The notes beneath the pieces were generated by a model. It was not told where the DNA came from, did not search any database, and saw nothing but the letters and a program-made list of their open reading frames with translations. 41,218 bases of DNA from Stenotrophomonas maltophilia (GTDB taxonomy: Bacteria > Pseudomonadota > Gammaproteobacteria > Xanthomonadales > Xanthomonadaceae), in contig DGIP01000121.1 of assembly GCA_002386405.1 (NCBI GenBank), positions 1-41,218 on the forward strand, given 5' to 3'. Positions 20,201 through 29,400 of this stretch are shown in pieces (within the stretch, counting starts at the first letter, position 1; each line of letters begins with the position of its first letter). Position numbers and translations under genes: made by a program.

Positions 20201-23200
20201 GGCGGGCGCGAAATGGACCTGGTCGACTGGGCCACCCATGGCTGGCAGGGCCAGGGCCTGCGCCGCCCGGCCATGCCGGCCAACCTGCCGGACTGGTCGC
20301 CGGATGCCGGTGGCCTGCCGAGCGCGCGCCTGGAACCGGTGGCGTGGCTGGACGACGACACCCTCGATGCGATGCAGCTGGTGGCCTACCGGCGCGACCC
20401 GGAGGGCGCCCTGCGCGAAGACGCGGCCATGAGCGGGCAGCTGCACGACGCCTCCCTGCGCCGCGCGATCTGCACCGAGCTGGAGGATTTCGCCGAAAGC
20501 AACCGCCTGGCCGACGCCTACATCGACCATCTGAAAGCGCTGCCGCACAGCGCGCAGGGCCCGGTGCTTGCCGGCGCGCTGGGCGACCAGATCCGCGCGC
20601 GCACCGCTTGGATGATCGAAACCGCCCGGCAGGACGGCACGCTCAACGAGGCCCGCTACCGCGCGCTGCAGGCCGCGCATGCCCAGTTGGACCCGCAACG
20701 CACCCGCCCGTCGTCGCTGCAGGGGGTGACCATCAACGGCCATGCCATTGTCGGGCTGTGGGCCATCCGCAGCAGCGCGGGGCGCCACGTGTTCCTGCCC
20801 GACACCGGGCACGGCGACCGCCTGCTGGACGAACGCGCGTTTGCGGCGTGGCTGCGCCGCCCCGAGGCAGAAGGCTACATCCGCGCGCGCGCGCGGATGG
20901 ACCACCACGAAAGCCTGGCGAAGGCGTTCGAACACACCTCGAGCAGCCACGGCATCCCGTTCGGTTTCACCCAGACCCGCGGACCCAAGGCGGCCGCCGC
21001 CGCACTGATCGATGCGCGGATGAGCGACGTGGACCGGATGACGGTGAGCCAGCTGGAGCGGCTGGGTGAGCGGCTGAAAATGATCGGCGCGATCAGTGTC
21101 GGCGCGGCATGCTCGATGGCCACCGGCTTTGCCGGAACGGCATTGTGCGTGACCGGCACGCTTGGACTGCTCGCTGACAGCATCCAGCGAGGCGTGACGG
21201 AATTTGAGAATGGCAACGTCAATGACGGCCTCATCGAACTCGGCGGCGGGCTGTACGACCTGCTGGACATTGCACAGATCGGCGCGATCCCCAGCCTGCT
21301 GTACCAGGTGGGCAAGCGTGGCCTGGAGACCCTGTCAGAGGCTCGGTCGGCAGTGCGCAACATGCGGCTGCAGTTGCGTGGCTTCACCGCCGACGGCCGG
21401 GTGAATGAAGGTTTCGCGGTGTCCCGGCAATCGCTGGCCAGCGTCGGTCTGCCGATCCTCAAGCAGACCGGGCCCGATGGCGCCACCGTCTATCGACAGG
21501 GCGAACGCACCTTCATCGAGCAGGGTGGGCGCTTCATCGAAGCAGGGCCGGACGAGGACAACGTGCTGCGACTGCGCATGCCGGATGCGGCCGATGCGAT
21601 GGGGCCGCCCGTGCAGCAAACCGACAACGGCTGGCGGCGCAGGCAGCAGCAACCGGCGCCGCGCCGCGGCACCACCACGGTGTCGCCGTTGGTCACGCGC
21701 AAATGGATGAGCAAGCTGCCCGAGGCGAAGAATCTTCCCGCGGAGAAGCTGGACGAACTCGAAGCGATCTTCGGCGTGCTGGAGCTGGGCGGGAAGCCCA
21801 CTGCCGACGTCATGAACGTGGTCCAGGACTGGGCGATGGCCGAGCGCCTCCAGGAAGTCGTGGCCAACCCCGCGACCCTCGGGCGGCCGGGCGAAGGCGC
21901 GTTCATCCTGCGTGCCTGGGCCGACAGCCCGCGGCTGGGCAACGGCCGCAGCGTGGAAACGTTCTTCTACGAAATCGGCGACTGGATGCGTGCGGCACGC
22001 TTCGGCACCGGCCCGGTGGGACTGCACGTCGAGGTGCCGAACGCGCGGACCCTGCCGGATCTGGAGGCCCTCGTCGACGCGGCCGGCCTGCACGAGGTGG
22101 CCGCGAAGCTGGGGCTGCCGCCGGAGGCGGCGCGCGATGAGGTGCTGCTGGGCGTCCGCCGCGAGCTGGCCGGGGTCATCGGCGAGAAGCCGGCCCAGAG
22201 CCAGCAGACCTGGCAACGCTGGCAGGCGATGCAGCACCGCCTGCCCACGGCTGCCGACAACCTGGTCAAGCACTACCCGGAACTGACCCGCGCAGAAGCG
22301 CAGGAACTGGTGACGGCCGATCCGTTACTGGCCCGCGATGCCGAATCGTGGCTGTTCCCGACCAGGACCGCCGCACAGGTCGCCGATGTGCTGGCAAACC
22401 GCAAGCTGCGTGAGCAGCGCCAGTCCGTAGTTGGCGGCCGGATCCGTTCGCTGTCGGAAGTACAGGTGCTGCAGCGCCACCTGCAGAACGTGGTGCCCGG
22501 CCGCGACTGGAGCACCCGTTCCGATCCGTCAGGCAACGGCATCATGCTGGCCTTTGCTGCCTCCGGCGAGGGCGCACCGGCCGGTCACGTCACCTTCGGC
22601 GCGGGCGACACGATTCCCGCGCCGGGCACTGTCGAGGCAATACCCCCCAGCTGGCAGCACCGCGTTTTCGAGCAGTTGACCGCGGCCGAACGCCAGGCGG
22701 TCGGCGACCCGGAACGGCTGCGCAAAGCGGTGATCGACCGCATGAAGCAGAGCCACGGGGCAGCCGAATGCGCGTTGCCGCGTCGCAGCGGCGGGCGCAT
22801 GGCACGTGCGGCGGAAGACTGCAGCCCGCTGACGCGGATCTCGCTGGAGCCTGAAGACGTCGAAGCGTACGAGGCGCTGGACGAGGGCCTGCTGAAGCTG
22901 CACGAGAAGATGGACGCCCGGTACGCAGAGCGCATGGTGATGGAGCGCGAATACAAAGCGCTGCTGGTGAAAATGGGCGAACTGAAGAAGCAGAAACTGG
23001 CGCTCGACCCCGTCGACGCCAAGCGCCTGAGCGAGCTCGGCAGGTTCGACTACGGGCTGTTGCGGGGCTTCGACATGATGAACTTCGCCAATTACCAGGT
23101 GAGCGGGTTGACCTACAAGGGCAAACCGGTCGATCTGGCCGCGGGGTTCCCGACCGCCGCTGCCGCCGCCAGCGGCGATCCGCGCGGGTGGATGGGCACC

Positions 23201-24049
23201 GAGGACTTCGTGACGCCCAACTACATCCGCCGGGTGCTGTTGCCCGAATCGGTGGCGGGCGGAAAGCTCACCCAGACCGGGATGTTCCGCGAGGACTACG
23301 CCATGGGGGCTGATCTTTCGCCGATGGTTGGAAAACTGGCCGCCCCCGGCCAACCATCGGTGCAGATCACGCTGGTAGACGACGACCTGCTGGTCAAGGC
23401 GCCCGGGACCAAGGGCCGGGCCCGGACCGTTCTACTGCGCGACCTGGGCGACGCCGAGATCGAAGCGCTCGGGGGCAACGACGTCTCCGCCACGATGCGC
23501 CTGGTGCTGGGCGACGCGCGGTTGCTGCCCAGCAATGCACGCTCGCTGGTTGCCGGCGAGCACTACCGGATGTACTCGGCCCGATCCTGCAGCGAGGACA
23601 AAATCCTGAACGGCCTGTTCGGCAGCTTGGCCGGGTCTGTGAACGAGATCGCGGGTCCGTTGAAGGGAAGCAGCCGTGCACCGGTCCGTGACCTGTCGGG
23701 CAGCTTCTACATGCTCACCGACATGCACCTGTGCGTGACCAGCTGTGAACGGAGACTGCGTGAGCTGGTGTCCTTCATGCCTGACATGAACATTCGTGTG
23801 TTCTATCGCTTCGACGACAACAAGCACCGCCACGAATGGTGGGCCGGCCAGAAGATCCAGCGTGTCATCCAGCGCAACCAGCAGGCGTGGGAAGCGAAGG
23901 GATATACCGATGCGCAGATGCAGGCCGAGGCGGTGTTGCAGCTGAAGGACAAGCAGGTTGCAGACTGGGTGGATGCCGAGCTGCTTCGCCATCCACCGGT
24001 GCAGCCCAAGCCGCGGCTGTGGGACCCGCGCGAAGAACAGGCCTTCTGA
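17273..24049 (+). CDS. Giant toxin-like protein (2258 residues) with C-terminal deaminase-fold candidate domain
   Basis: This is one uninterrupted 2258-codon gene. The N-terminus is rich in Pro and His and has no classical signal peptide. Hydrophobic stretches lie at about 221-239, 443-465 and 1270-1300 (MIGAISVGAACSMATGFAG...). Two related modules occur, near 618-880 and 953-1240. Each has a G[WF]xGP block and later a short strand pattern (VVLYRSDLSSF; HVFLPDTGHGD) leading into [ED]xAFxxxL, reminiscent of large dermonecrotic-toxin-like (DUF6543-type) proteins. A charged coiled-coil-like region lies at about 1867-1923. Near the C-terminus, C2106-S-E2108 (ARSCSEDKIL) and C2154-x3-C2158 (HLCVTSCERRL) fit the [HCD]xE and CxnC zinc motifs of deaminase-fold toxins. 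Inference: a secreted or contact-delivered toxin whose last ~200 residues deaminate a nucleotide or nucleic acid. I see no PAAR, Rhs, VgrG or two-partner secretion motif, so the delivery route is unknown. Confidence 0.75.
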   Translation: MPPFPPPVATLQHLTPHRVPPNGSAAQDPASHHAPRHVGNAASPCVPATSALDMALSPHEAAVHDALLATGAPESTALAWTMKKYLASAASPEERAAIIQCMEQALAARGHDVAVLRNLGIHALDSVLSRAAWTTLMAELPGWAGSALSAGQLARSVFTGTWSSVATVLPSLAAALPTLRTHADFDALVQSLPESVRNGLWALHESVTQADAQLRPNLGGGHLLSALAVAALLWQLRQQLPTPSGAVQGIGSFIADLPKHWQQLAVLNGVGGALFKPVEATHGADLAAPKVKLTEEQKQARILHQHAVDRGSAVIPTWDTSVDEVELARAPCTLAEGGAIAAPPSAAAEAPTDATTSPASRQRGGWLAWLGAGVAALGQAARGGFHAVPEAMPAVEMTLMGPSTLNEVTSTTPLVPVASAADTASTARLFPNLRQSLLAQATVKTVAALSAAGAALMVAKRYFWLGTPPATPAELAERLAGDVVELPSGHWGTGLDLVLGELDTTSRGPRMRRAAVQATAAPVTHVGTAGAQLHGNPGTLLDVLKSDTALLDRVQSMRLWSVAVARDVIASQPGWQWVAALPASEQELLVSQWQVVRELAPALAEVDAATEAAMTSALLKTGWRGPWQDIEVKLPTTQVAGIAVDDRLPLLQYCLTRDVGDRHAFLRAGTGVTADERAQLAAFVGSADARLLRGAINARMEQVRPALSRTVQARLVIDALKAKAQGVLGSGNAHRRGADIVLGFLQGTGAVERAELTYADGPNVKIVVPNYLVLRSVEQGTEGQVVLYRSDLSSFQTFGDETAFRQYLDTRRARIGAFVASGNIDVTLGDDIVQAALPAQRAEVRGLVQSWEARFARYQSGQRGPQAWNPGESFQLAFARVDQPEGARQQWADALIAHGEVLGQERLQRNRLRWSPLGIANIAAETAYGQQQDRVLQTLHSHAHADVTAAMVRALRTAGFAGPLEGFDPDLVRLRVGGREMDLVDWATHGWQGQGLRRPAMPANLPDWSPDAGGLPSARLEPVAWLDDDTLDAMQLVAYRRDPEGALREDAAMSGQLHDASLRRAICTELEDFAESNRLADAYIDHLKALPHSAQGPVLAGALGDQIRARTAWMIETARQDGTLNEARYRALQAAHAQLDPQRTRPSSLQGVTINGHAIVGLWAIRSSAGRHVFLPDTGHGDRLLDERAFAAWLRRPEAEGYIRARARMDHHESLAKAFEHTSSSHGIPFGFTQTRGPKAAAAALIDARMSDVDRMTVSQLERLGERLKMIGAISVGAACSMATGFAGTALCVTGTLGLLADSIQRGVTEFENGNVNDGLIELGGGLYDLLDIAQIGAIPSLLYQVGKRGLETLSEARSAVRNMRLQLRGFTADGRVNEGFAVSRQSLASVGLPILKQTGPDGATVYRQGERTFIEQGGRFIEAGPDEDNVLRLRMPDAADAMGPPVQQTDNGWRRRQQQPAPRRGTTTVSPLVTRKWMSKLPEAKNLPAEKLDELEAIFGVLELGGKPTADVMNVVQDWAMAERLQEVVANPATLGRPGEGAFILRAWADSPRLGNGRSVETFFYEIGDWMRAARFGTGPVGLHVEVPNARTLPDLEALVDAAGLHEVAAKLGLPPEAARDEVLLGVRRELAGVIGEKPAQSQQTWQRWQAMQHRLPTAADNLVKHYPELTRAEAQELVTADPLLARDAESWLFPTRTAAQVADVLANRKLREQRQSVVGGRIRSLSEVQVLQRHLQNVVPGRDWSTRSDPSGNGIMLAFAASGEGAPAGHVTFGAGDTIPAPGTVEAIPPSWQHRVFEQLTAAERQAVGDPERLRKAVIDRMKQSHGAAECALPRRSGGRMARAAEDCSPLTRISLEPEDVEAYEALDEGLLKLHEKMDARYAERMVMEREYKALLVKMGELKKQKLALDPVDAKRLSELGRFDYGLLRGFDMMNFANYQVSGLTYKGKPVDLAAGFPTAAAAASGDPRGWMGTEDFVTPNYIRRVLLPESVAGGKLTQTGMFREDYAMGADLSPMVGKLAAPGQPSVQITLVDDDLLVKAPGTKGRARTVLLRDLGDAEIEALGGNDVSATMRLVLGDARLLPSNARSLVAGEHYRMYSARSCSEDKILNGLFGSLAGSVNEIAGPLKGSSRAPVRDLSGSFYMLTDMHLCVTSCERRLRELVSFMPDMNIRVFYRFDDNKHRHEWWAGQKIQRVIQRNQQAWEAKGYTDAQMQAEAVLQLKDKQVADWVDAELLRHPPVQPKPRLWDPREEQAF

Positions 24050-24061
24050 GTCATGTTCGCT

Positions 24062-24087
24062 GGTGCCACCTCCACGGGGGTGGCACC
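24062..24087 (+). other. Hairpin between toxin-like gene and downstream gene
   Basis: A perfect 9-bp stem (GGTGCCACC / GGTGGCACC) with an 8-nt loop starts 13 nt after the giant gene's stop codon and 31 nt before the next ATG. No T run follows, so it is not a typical terminator. It could lower read-through or protect one part of the transcript. Confidence 0.6.
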
Positions 24088-24117
24088 ATCCCTGCGTGTG
24101 TTTGTGAAGAGGTCGAG

Positions 24118-24624
24118 ATGATCATCAACGGTAGGGGCGTGCCCCCGCTCAGGACGCCCGGCGTGCCTGGTGACGCCGCGCCATCACTGGGCGAGAGGTA
24201 CGAGCAGGCGCTGGGCGTGCGTGAAGGGCCTTTCCTGCACTTTTACGGCGCTGCGATGCCGTTCGTCCGTGACGAGTACCGCAGCCACCTCGCGCACGCG
24301 CTGGCCGAGTACCTTGAGCAGGGCTTCCTCGAAGGCGACGACAGCGAAGGGCCCGTGCAGCGGCAACAGGCATCGGCCGATCATGCGGACGGCGTCGTGC
24401 AGGGGGCCGTGAACCTGGTGTTGCGCGACGGGGTGCTGGTGTTCGGCTTCCTCGACAACCAGGGCGTGGGCGACTGCTACTTTGCGCGTGCGCCAACGGC
24501 CTTGGGGCAGGCCTTCTTCTGCATCTGCATCGAGTCGGGCATGGCCTCGGGCGGCCCCTATGAAATCTTCGTGTCGCCTGCCATGGGCTGGGAGGAATTC
24601 CTGCGCCAGCTGCCACCTGCGTGA
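24118..24624 (+). CDS. Small acidic protein, candidate immunity protein
   Basis: I do not recognise this 168-residue protein. It is soluble and acidic, with many more Asp/Glu than Arg/Lys. It begins MIINGRGVPPLRTPGVPGD and has an alpha/beta core: HALAEYLEQGFLEGDD, LVLRDGVLVFGFLDNQGVGD, FFCICIESGMASGG, and YEIFVSPAMGWEEFLRQL. The start has GAGG a few bases upstream. It follows the giant toxin-like gene by 68 nt on the same strand, the usual place for an immunity gene, and its small size and acidity fit that role. No immunity family could be assigned. A chaperone or adaptor for the large protein is the main alternative. Confidence 0.7.
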   Translation: MIINGRGVPPLRTPGVPGDAAPSLGERYEQALGVREGPFLHFYGAAMPFVRDEYRSHLAHALAEYLEQGFLEGDDSEGPVQRQQASADHADGVVQGAVNLVLRDGVLVFGFLDNQGVGDCYFARAPTALGQAFFCICIESGMASGGPYEIFVSPAMGWEEFLRQLPPA

Positions 24625-24702
24625 ATATGGCGTGATGTCCGGCATGGCTGATGGGTGGGATACAGGCTTCGTTTTTGGCCCGATCCCGTTATCCTGTCCG
24701 CC

Positions 24703-26487
24703 ATGCAGCTATTGAAATACGCCCTGCCATTCCTGTTCCTGTCGCTGGCGGCCGCCTCGACCGCGCATGCGCGCGGCACCATCGAGAAGGTGGACATCAC
24801 CGGCCTGGACAAGGGCGACGATGCCGAGATGATCGAGAACATCGAGGTCTCGCTGTCGCTGTACGACACCATCGGCAAGGAGCAGGGCGAGTCGCGGCTG
24901 GAATACCTGCTGTCCCAGGCCGAGCGCCAGACCCGGCGCGCGCTGGAGCCGTTCGGCTTCTACAACCCGGTGATCACGGTGGAAAGCCCGCGCGAAGGCG
25001 ACAACCTGCGCGTGGTGATCCATGTCGACCGTGGCCCGCCGACCCTGGTGCGCCGCGAGAACATCGACATCACCGGCCCGGCGCAGCTGGACCAGTACCT
25101 GCAGGAAGACCTGGAGAATTTCCGGCCGCGCAAGGGCCAGCGCTTCGAGCACACGCTCTACGACGCCAGCCGCGTGACCATCACCCGGCGCCTGGCCGAA
25201 CGTGGCTACTTCGATGCCGATTTCACCCAGCGCCGGGTGGAGATCACCCGCGCCGAGAATGCCGCCGACATCGACCTCACCTGGGACAGCGGCCGCCGCT
25301 ACAACATGGGCGACATCCGCTTCCACCAGGACTACTTCGTGGAGCGCCTGTTCGACCCGCTGGTGTACTGGGAAAAAGGCAGCTACTTCCACGAAGGCAA
25401 GCTGGACCGCCTGCGCGAATCGCTGACCAAGCTCGATTACTTCAGCGTGATCGACATCCAGCCGCAGCCGGACCAGGCCGACGAGAACGGCAACGTGCCG
25501 GTGGATGTCACCCTCACTCGTGCCAAGCGCAGCATCTACACCGCCGGTATCAGCTACGGCAGCGAAAGCGGCGCGGGTGTGCGCGGCGGCCTGGAGCGGC
25601 GCTTCCTCAACAGCCGCGGCCACAAGATGAACACCCAGCTGGACTATGCGCAGAAGCGCAAGAGCCTGGTCAGCACCTACCGCGTGCCGGCGTTCAAGTG
25701 GCTGGATGGCTGGTACGGGCTTACCGCCAGCGTCTATGACGAGCAGACCGACTACATCGACCTGCGCAACTTCAAGCTGATCGGCAGCCGCAGCGGCGAG
25801 ATCAACGAGAACTGGACCGCGATCGCCTCGATCAATGCCCTGCGCGAGCGCTGGCGCTATGCCTCGGGCACCGAGTTCACCAACGCGATCTACAACACCT
25901 CCACGCTGGTGTACCCGCAGCTGGTGGCCGACTACGTGAACGTGGACGACCGCCTCGCCCCGCGCAAGGGCATCAGTGGCAGCGCCACCCTGCGTGGCGG
26001 CATCGAAGGCGCAGGTTCGGATACCAGCTTCGTGCAGGCCAGCGTGATGCTGCGCTGGTTCATCCCGGTCGGCGATGCCGACCGCCTGATCCTGCGCGGC
26101 GAAGGTGGCACAACCTGGACCAGCGACCTGGTGGCGATGCCGCCCAGCCTGCGCTTCTTCGCCGGTGGCGACCGCAGCATCCGCGGCTATGCGTTCCGTG
26201 AAGTGGGGCCGCGCACGCCTCCGCCGGATAAATTCGCACTGGGCGCCAAGAACCTGGTGACCGCCTCGGCCGAGTACGAGCACTACTTCAAGGGCGGCCC
26301 GTGGGGCGGCGCGGTGTTCGTCGATACCGGCAGCGCGTTCGACAACACCATCGACCTGCATACCGGCGTGGGCTTCGGCGTGCGCTGGAAATCGCCGGTG
26401 GGTCCGGTGCGCGTGGACATCGCGCACGGCCTGAACCACCCGGATTCGAAGTTCCAGCTGTACCTGAGCGTGGGAGCGGACCTGTGA
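24703..26487 (+). CDS. tamA: Outer-membrane translocation and assembly protein TamA
   Basis: TamA is an Omp85-family outer-membrane protein that works with TamB in envelope biogenesis, for example autotransporter insertion and phospholipid transport. The 594-residue product starts with a signal peptide (MQLLKYALPFLFLSLAAAS, cleavage after AHA). Three POTRA-type periplasmic domains follow (for example VVIHVDRGPPTLVRRENIDITG), then a 16-strand beta-barrel domain with LRFFAGGDRSIRGYAFREVGP, the conserved Omp85 loop motif. It ends VRVDIAHGLNHP...LYLSVGADL. ATG 24703 is preferred over 24655 because it yields the signal peptide. No ribosome-binding site is visible, and a TATCCT box 7 nt upstream suggests a very short or absent leader. 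It overlaps tamB by 4 nt. Confidence 0.95.
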   Translation: MQLLKYALPFLFLSLAAASTAHARGTIEKVDITGLDKGDDAEMIENIEVSLSLYDTIGKEQGESRLEYLLSQAERQTRRALEPFGFYNPVITVESPREGDNLRVVIHVDRGPPTLVRRENIDITGPAQLDQYLQEDLENFRPRKGQRFEHTLYDASRVTITRRLAERGYFDADFTQRRVEITRAENAADIDLTWDSGRRYNMGDIRFHQDYFVERLFDPLVYWEKGSYFHEGKLDRLRESLTKLDYFSVIDIQPQPDQADENGNVPVDVTLTRAKRSIYTAGISYGSESGAGVRGGLERRFLNSRGHKMNTQLDYAQKRKSLVSTYRVPAFKWLDGWYGLTASVYDEQTDYIDLRNFKLIGSRSGEINENWTAIASINALRERWRYASGTEFTNAIYNTSTLVYPQLVADYVNVDDRLAPRKGISGSATLRGGIEGAGSDTSFVQASVMLRWFIPVGDADRLILRGEGGTTWTSDLVAMPPSLRFFAGGDRSIRGYAFREVGPRTPPPDKFALGAKNLVTASAEYEHYFKGGPWGGAVFVDTGSAFDNTIDLHTGVGFGVRWKSPVGPVRVDIAHGLNHPDSKFQLYLSVGADL

Positions 26488-29400
26488 GCACGCCGACCCC
26501 GACCACGCCAACCCCGCCGCCGCGCGTGCGCTTCTACCGCAAGCGCCGCTTCTGGGCGTGGTCCGGCTTCACCGTGCTGGGCCTGGTGCTGCTGGCACTG
26601 CTGCTGGTGTACTGGCTGCTGCAGACCGTGGCCGGGCGCGATGTGCTGCTGGCCCAGGTGGTGGCGCGGCTTCCCGCCGGCGCCACGCTGACCTGGAGCA
26701 AGGTGGACGGCCCGGTGGCCGGGCCGCTGGTGCTGCACAACCTGGATTTCCGCTACGACGACATCCACTTCACCGCCGAGCGCGCGTACCTGGATCCGGA
26801 TATCCGCCCGCTGCTGGGCCGCAAGCTGCAGTTGGATGCGCTGCAGATCAAGAACGCCACGTTGAACCTGGCGAAGAGCGATGAACCGTTCGAAATGCCA
26901 TCGTGGCCCGGCTCGCTGCCGCAGATCGAGATGCCGCTGGCGATCCAGGCCGACACCATCATCATCGATGGCTTCCGCATCACCCAGGCGCAGGAACCGG
27001 TGATCGACATCACCAAGCTGCGCGGTGGCCTGGAAATCGCCAACGGCGAATTCCGCGCACGCCAGCTCAAGGTCGACAGCGACCTGGGCGACTTCCGCGT
27101 GGATGGCCGTTACGTGCCGCGCAACGACTATTCCACCGACATCACCATCGGCGCGGCGCTGCCGGCCCCGCGCGGGCGCACCCCGGCGCGGCTGGGCCTG
27201 GTGGCCCGTGGCAACCTGGACCGCATGGAAATCGCCCTGGCCGGGCATGCACCCGCGCCACTGCAGGCCAGCCTGATTTTCGATGGCCGCGACGAACCGG
27301 TGTGGAAGGCCAGTGCGCGCAGCAAGGAACTGGACCTGGCACTGCTGGTGCCGGGCATGGATGCCAGCACCAGCACGCCGCTGTCGCTGGATTTCCAGGC
27401 CACCGGCAAGGGCGGGCAGGCCAACCTGCAGGGCCGCATCCAGCAGGGCGACCTGGCAGTGGAGCTGGCACCGTCCAACGTCGGCCTGGCCGACCAGGTG
27501 CTGACCGTCTCGCCGCTGGTGGTGAAGGGCTTCGGTGGCCAGGCACGGCTGCAGGGCACCGCCGATTTCCGTGACCGCGAAAACGCCAGCCTGCGCTTCG
27601 CGATCGTCGCCAACGACCTGACCTTCGTGCCCGAAGCCGACCCCACCACGCCGGGCGCCGCCAAGCCGGTGCCGGTGACGCTCAACGAAGCGCGCATGGG
27701 CCTGGCCGGCACGCTCAAGAACTGGGCTGCGGTAGGCACCGCCTCGGTGGAGCGCGAACAGCAAACGGCGGACCTGACCTTCGATGTGCGCGGCAGCGAC
27801 ACCGCCGCCCGCATCAAGCAGCTGCAGGCCAAGACCCCCGGCGGCGCGCTGGATGTGACCGGCCAGGTGGCGTGGGCACCGCAGCTGGATTGGGACGTGG
27901 CCGCCAAGCTGGCCGCATTCGATCCCGGCTACTTCGTGCCCGGCTGGGACGGCCGCCTGTCCGGCAACGTGGCCTCCAAGGGCCGCCAGCTGCCGCCGCC
28001 GGCAGGCAGCCCGGCCGGCACCGCCGGCATCTACGAGGCCACCGTGGACGTGCCCGGCATCAACGGCATGCTGCGCAACCGCCGCGTGGATGCGCAGGGC
28101 CGCTTCGCGCTGCGCGGGCAGCAGGGCGAAGGCAACCTGCGCCTGGCGGTGGGCAACAGCCGCCTGACCGCACGCGGAAGCGTCGGCGACCGCCTCGATG
28201 TGCAGGCCCAGCTGGAACCGGTGCAGCTGGATGACCTGATGCCCGGCAGCACCGGCACGCTGCGTGGCCAGGTGCAGGTACGCGGGCCGCGCACCGCGCC
28301 GGACATCACCGCCGACCTGGTCGGCAGCGGGCTGCGCTATGCCGATTACAGCGCCGAAGCGCTGAGCATCCGTGGCCGCCTGCCGTGGCAGGGCAGCAAC
28401 GGCACGCTGGCGCTGCAGGGCACCAACGTGCAGGCCGGCATGCTGCTGGACACGATCACCGTGGATGCACGCGGCAGCGTGTCCAACCTGCGGCTGGATG
28501 CGCAGGCGAAGAACGAACTGGGCGCGGTGGCGCTGGAGGGTGGGGTACGCCAGCAGGGCACTGCATGGCGCGGCGATATCGCCGCACTGCGGATCGCACC
28601 GATCAAGGGCGATGCGTGGGCACTGCGCGCGCCGGCCACGTTCGGCATCCAGGGCAGCACCTTCACCCTGACCGACACCTGCCTGGGCGCGGCCACCGGC
28701 GGCGCGTTGTGCGCCAGCGCCAACTGGCCGCGCGATGGGTTGAAGGTGCGTGGCGACGCGTTGCCGCTGGCATTGGTGCAGCCATGGCTGCCCCCGCAAT
28801 CCGGGCGCCGCTTGCACCTGCGCGGCGAGATCACCCTGGATGGACAGATCCGCCCGCGCGGCAATGCCTGGGAGGGCAGCGCGAAGATCGCCTCGCTGGA
28901 AGGCGGCATCCGCCTGGGCGACAACGCACGTGGCGAGCTGGTGCGCTATGACCAGTTCTCGGCGACGCTGGAAATGACCCCGGCGCAGATCAACGCCAAG
29001 CTCGGTGTCGGCTTCCAGGGCAACGGCTTCGTCGACGCCAAGGTGCAGACCGGCTGGGACGCCAACGCGCCGCTCAACGGCGAGCTGTACCTCAACATGT
29101 CGCGGCTGTACTGGATCGAGCTGTTCTCGCCGGACATCGTGCGCCCCACCGGCCTGATCGAAGGCCACGTCAGCCTGCGCGGTACGCGCGGCACGCCGTC
29201 GCTGGGCGGCGAAGCCAAGCTGAGCAACTTCAAGGGCGAGTTCCCGGCGCTGGGCCTGACCTTCGACCAGGGCAGCGGCAGCTTCACCGCGCAGCCGGAT
29301 GGTTCGGCCAAGATCACCGCGCAGGCGAACTCGGGCAAGGGCACGTTGTATGTCGATGGCGGGCTGTCGTGGTTCGGCGATGCGCAGCCGCTGCAGCTGC

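Noticed and set aside
17273..24049. Giant protein as an Rhs, VgrG, CdiA or RTX protein
   Set aside because: No YD repeats, no PAAR or VgrG motif, no two-partner secretion signal, and no glycine-rich calcium-binding nonapeptide repeats are visible.
24062..24087. Hairpin after the giant gene as an intrinsic terminator
   Set aside because: The stem is strong but is followed by ATCCCTGCG, not a T run; kept only as a structural element.
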